DNA of 64,000 bases from Pseudomonas monsensis (lineage in GTDB: Bacteria > Pseudomonadota > Gammaproteobacteria > Pseudomonadales > Pseudomonadaceae). The translations under genes were made by a program, and so were the position numbers. Location: assembly GCF_014268495.2 (NCBI RefSeq), contig NZ_CP077087.1, positions 2,359,501 through 2,423,500 on the forward strand, written 5' to 3'. Numbering within the stretch: the stretch's first letter is position 1; each line of letters starts with the position of its first letter. Under the pieces are notes generated by a model. That model searched no databases. It was not told the DNA's origin and worked only from the letters and a program-made list of their open reading frames with translations. Below, piece after piece: positions 61,584-64,000 of this stretch.

Positions 61584-61615
61584 CTTGCGATGGCCAGAAC
61601 ATTCCGGTGTTTTTT

Positions 61616-61631
61616 TCAGACTTGTCCTACA
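61616..61631 (+). promoter_or_regulatory. BvgA/RcsB-type box upstream of the receiver-like/REC-EAL pair
   Basis: TCAGACTTGTCCTACA keeps the TCCTACA half; the other half is weak. A second TGTCCTACA overlaps the start codon of the next gene (61712-61720). Less certain than the other boxes. Confidence 0.5.
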
Positions 61632-61711
61632 TGCCGCGCAGTTCTTTTTGATTAGCGTGTCGGCATTGGTACTACCAGCAACAATTCCTTTTCCTAACAC
61701 TGTCGAAATCA

Positions 61712-62101
61712 ATGTCCTACAAGTGCTGGCGCATCCTTATTGTCGAAGAGCAGTGCTCACTGCATTCGCGAATCAGCAGAACGCTCAATGAACTGGGCTG
61801 TCGGGCGCTCACGCCGGTACGTTCGTTCCGCGAACTGCTGAGCGTGACCCAATACTCACACGAGCCTTTCGAGCGCTTTGACCTGATGCTGATCAACGCG
61901 AACGTGCTGGCCGCTACCGGGATTGATGCGCTGCGATTTTTCCAGAGCAACGCGCAGATTCGCCACGGTGTGATCTACGACGGACAACGCGGCCAGGCCC
62001 GGGCAGCGATGATCTACGCCAGTCAACGGCGGCAACTGAGCCTGATCCGTACGCCGGATCGACAAACCCTGGGTCCTCTGCTGGAGCAATTCGATGTTTG
62101 A
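61712..62101 (+). CDS. Receiver-like protein lacking the phosphoacceptor Asp
   Basis: This 129-aa single-domain protein has a receiver-type N-terminus (RILIVEEQ). At the phosphorylation position, however, it reads LMLINANVL: Asn where Asp is expected (about residue 62). The usual Lys near the end is also not obvious. It resembles the protein at 63405-63848 (shared REL/AEL-L, EPF, FD and INA elements). No clear RBS precedes ATG 61712. It overlaps the following REC-EAL gene by 8 bases, so the two are co-translated and may interact. Role unknown; a phosphorylation-independent receiver is my inference. Confidence 0.72.
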   Translation: MSYKCWRILIVEEQCSLHSRISRTLNELGCRALTPVRSFRELLSVTQYSHEPFERFDLMLINANVLAATGIDALRFFQSNAQIRHGVIYDGQRGQARAAMIYASQRRQLSLIRTPDRQTLGPLLEQFDV

Positions 62102-63314
62102 GCGTTTTTGCGAACGGCCACTGCGTGTGCTGGTACTGGAAGACCATGCTTTCCAACGCTCGGTGGCGGTCAACATGCTGCGTGCGCTCGGTTGCCGCGA
62201 GGTGCTTGAAGCCAGTGACGGTGCCGAGGCGCTGGCGCTGCTGGAGTCTGTTGGCACGGTCGACGTGGCCCTGTGCGATCTGCAAATGGACGGCATGGAC
62301 GGGCTTGAGTTTCTGCAGCGTGTGGGCGCGTCAGGGCAGGTCAAGTCAGTGATCATCAGTAGTTCGCTGTCGGCAGACTTGCGTCGGGCGGTGCATCAAA
62401 TGGTGGCGCTGCTGGGCATGGATTTGCTCGGCGATGTCGGCAAACCCTTGCATGCGCAAGTGCTGGCGGATTTGCTCGACAAGGCGGTCAACCGTCCTGT
62501 CACGCCATTGCCAGCTGCCACAGCCGTCACGCTGGCCAGTGAAGCGGCGGTGCGCCAGGCGCTGGCCGAGCAGCAATTGCATGCCTGGTATCAGCCCAAA
62601 TTCAATTTGCACACGGGTGAGGTCTGTGGCGTCGAGGTGCTGTGTCGCTGGCTGCACCCGACCCGTGGAATTATTTCGCCGGCGCTGTTCATGCCGGTGC
62701 TGGAGCGTTGTGGGTTGCTCGACGCGCTGTTGTTTACTCAGTTGGAGCAAGCGCTGCTGGTGCAGAGCAGTGCCCGCGAGCAAGGTTTTGCCTTGAACAT
62801 CGCGTTCAATCTGCAAGCGACGCAGTTGGCCAGTGGTGAGCTGACGTCCACCCTGCTCAGCCTGCTGGCGCGCCACGCCAGTACGGGTGCAAGCCTGACC
62901 TTCGAGCTGACCGAAAGCGGCTTGCTCGAAGCGCCGGCCACCAGCCTAGAAACCCTGGTACGCCTGCGCATGATGGGATGTCGCCTGTCGATTGATGACT
63001 TCGGCGCAGGGTTTTCCTCGTTGCAGCGCCTGTGTCAGTTGCCGTTCAACGAAATCAAGCTGGACGCTGATTTCATTCGCAACCTTGAGCATGAGCCCCG
63101 TTGCCGGGCGGCGATCAGCAGCACCCTGGCACTGGGCGAAACCCTCGGCATGAGCGTCGTGATCGAAGGTATCGAGACCGATGCGCAGCGCCGGGAACTG
63201 TTGGCGCTGGGTTGCACGCAGGGGCAGGGCTACTGGTATGCGCGCCCGATGTCCGGGGTCGACTTGCTGGGCTGGCTGCAGCAGCGCAACGAGCATCAGG
63301 CCAAGGATGAATGA
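62094..63314 (+). CDS. Second RocR-like REC-EAL c-di-GMP phosphodiesterase
   Basis: This 406-aa protein has REC at about 10-135 with Asp62 (ALCDLQMDGMDG), ED near 16-17 and the conserved Lys in GKPL. The EAL domain (about 155-400) has the signature in EVL form (GVEVLCRW), as I recall for P. aeruginosa RocR, with FNLQATQ, FELTESG, SIDDFGAGFSSL, IKLDADF and VIEGIET. All residues expected for hydrolysis are visible. Starts inside the end of the preceding receiver-like gene. Unlike the first REC-EAL protein of the locus (52202-53389), its receiver is complete. Confidence 0.92.
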   Translation: MFERFCERPLRVLVLEDHAFQRSVAVNMLRALGCREVLEASDGAEALALLESVGTVDVALCDLQMDGMDGLEFLQRVGASGQVKSVIISSSLSADLRRAVHQMVALLGMDLLGDVGKPLHAQVLADLLDKAVNRPVTPLPAATAVTLASEAAVRQALAEQQLHAWYQPKFNLHTGEVCGVEVLCRWLHPTRGIISPALFMPVLERCGLLDALLFTQLEQALLVQSSAREQGFALNIAFNLQATQLASGELTSTLLSLLARHASTGASLTFELTESGLLEAPATSLETLVRLRMMGCRLSIDDFGAGFSSLQRLCQLPFNEIKLDADFIRNLEHEPRCRAAISSTLALGETLGMSVVIEGIETDAQRRELLALGCTQGQGYWYARPMSGVDLLGWLQQRNEHQAKDE

Positions 63315-63323
63315 CCGGGTTTT

Positions 63324-63360
63324 TAGGAAAGTTCCTACAGATCCGGGCGGAAGGCCTACG
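63324..63360 (+). promoter_or_regulatory. BvgA/RcsB-type boxes upstream of the second receiver-like gene
   Basis: Box 1 is TAGGAAAGTTCCTACA (63324-63339). Box 2, 21 bases on, is GGGCGGAAGGCCTACG (63345-63360), with the CCTAC half conserved. Starts only 10 bases after the REC-EAL stop. Confidence 0.72.
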
Positions 63361-63404
63361 TAGCCTTGCCCGACCCAGAAACCGACTTCACCGGGAGATT
63401 GACC

Positions 63405-63848
63405 ATGATCAACAAAGCCCTGCGCATCCTCATCGCCGACCCGCAGCATTTTTACCGGATGAACACCGAGCGACTTTTCAATAACCTCGGTTACTACCGG
63501 GTTGCGCCGGTGCAGACCCTCGCGGAGTTGCTGACCCTGGTCGATTACGGCTGCGAACCCTTCGACGCCGTAGTGATCAACGCCGACCTGGCGACCGGAG
63601 CGCTGGACCTGCCGGGGTTTTTCCTGAATAACCCGCAGGTTCGTCATGCGTTGATCTACAACGAGGCTTCGGCGCCGTTGCAGACGGCCCTGGGTTTTGC
63701 CCAGGACAACGTACAGATCAGTCATGCGGCGTCGCCCGGCGCCTCGGCGATCAAACAGTTGATGGCGCTGGTCGATGCCCCCGACAGGTCGCGGGATGCG
63801 CCGGTCTGGCAGCTGGAGTCGGGCGCTCGGCGTCGGGCTTATGCATAG
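63405..63848 (+). CDS. Second receiver-like protein lacking the phosphoacceptor Asp
   Basis: This 147-aa protein starts at ATG 63405 with GGGAG upstream. The receiver-like fold is suggested by RILIADPQHF and by FDAVVINADLATG at the phosphorylation site, where Asn (about residue 59) replaces Asp. It shares this INA signature with the protein at 61712-62101, so they form a small local family. No output domain. Function unknown; possibly a decoy or scaffold in the phosphorelay. Confidence 0.7.
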   Translation: MINKALRILIADPQHFYRMNTERLFNNLGYYRVAPVQTLAELLTLVDYGCEPFDAVVINADLATGALDLPGFFLNNPQVRHALIYNEASAPLQTALGFAQDNVQISHAASPGASAIKQLMALVDAPDRSRDAPVWQLESGARRRAYA

Positions 63849-63983
63849 AATGTCGCTGGCGGCAACTGTCAGACCTGACAGGTGATTCACTCGCTGATTC
63901 GTGTAACAGTCCTTGCGCAGCCACTGCGTCCGGATCCACTGACGCCGTTGGTCTTTTCGCCAGGTTTGTCATCGGGAGTGGAC

Positions 63984-64000
63984 ATGAAGTCAGCGCTGAT
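63984..64000 (+). CDS. Start of a further gene, cut by the window edge (unidentified)
   Basis: ATG 63984 (M-K-S-A-L) is preceded by GGGAG at a good spacing. Only five full codons are visible, so nothing can be said about the product. The 135 bases before it contain no recognisable BvgA-type box. Confidence 0.4.

Overview
The window is a high-GC chromosomal segment of a fluorescent Pseudomonas, most likely from the P. fluorescens group. The evidence is a nearly complete pyoverdine biosynthesis, maturation and export locus, six PvdS-type iron-starvation boxes, and several REP/REPIN palindromes of the kind that litter P. fluorescens intergenic regions. It has two parts with different jobs.

Part 1 (about 1-42600) is the pyoverdine peptide, uptake, maturation and recycling locus. 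The end of a TauD/SyrP-like dioxygenase is followed by a PvdS promoter and three large nonribosomal peptide synthetases on the + strand (298-23859). Their domain order and the binding-pocket codes I read predict L-Lys / D-Asp / L-Ala / D-Thr / L-Ala / D-(OH)Orn. If the Asp is beta-hydroxylated, this is the hexapeptide of pseudobactin B10. The last module ends in an epimerization domain with no thioesterase, and an alpha/beta hydrolase gene follows. After a repeat-filled gap of about 960 bp come fpvA (receptor), pvdE (exporter of the precursor to the periplasm) and the maturation genes pvdO, pvdN and pvdM, all on the - strand. Divergent from pvdM is pvdP (tyrosinase, +). Then come the recycling pump genes pvdR, pvdT and opmQ (-), the ECF sigma factor fpvI (+) and pvdA (ornithine hydroxylase, +). 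IS boxes (TAAAT-N16-CGT) precede the first NRPS, pvdE (one mismatch), pvdM, pvdP, pvdR and pvdA. An fpvR anti-sigma gene is not found next to fpvI. pvdS, pvdL and pvdH are not in the window.

Between the parts (42600-46920), a 179-bp tandem duplication covers the pvdA 3' end and a REP sequence. A long hairpin-rich leader then precedes mgtA (P-type Mg2+ importer), and an mgtC-family gene follows.

Part 2 (46920-64000) looks like a surface-adhesion regulon built around a BvgAS/RocSA-like phosphorelay. It holds a chaperone-usher fimbrial operon (pilin, usher, chaperone, tip adhesin), a RocR-like REC-EAL protein, a BvgA-like response regulator and a 1211-aa BvgS-like hybrid kinase. It also holds a DUF4398 lipoprotein with an OmpA-like partner, a pertactin/AIDA-like autotransporter with a PVDPV-type proline-rich hinge, a second REC-EAL protein, and two small receiver-like proteins lacking the phosphoacceptor Asp. 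Seven intergenic regions of this part carry one recurring palindrome, best form TAGGAAATTTCCTACA. In several cases a second copy lies 21-22 bp downstream. This matches the inverted-heptad, 22-bp-phased architecture known for Bordetella BvgA. It is the most interesting and possibly undescribed feature here: the cis-code tying fimbriae, autotransporter, outer-membrane proteins and c-di-GMP phosphodiesterases into one regulon.
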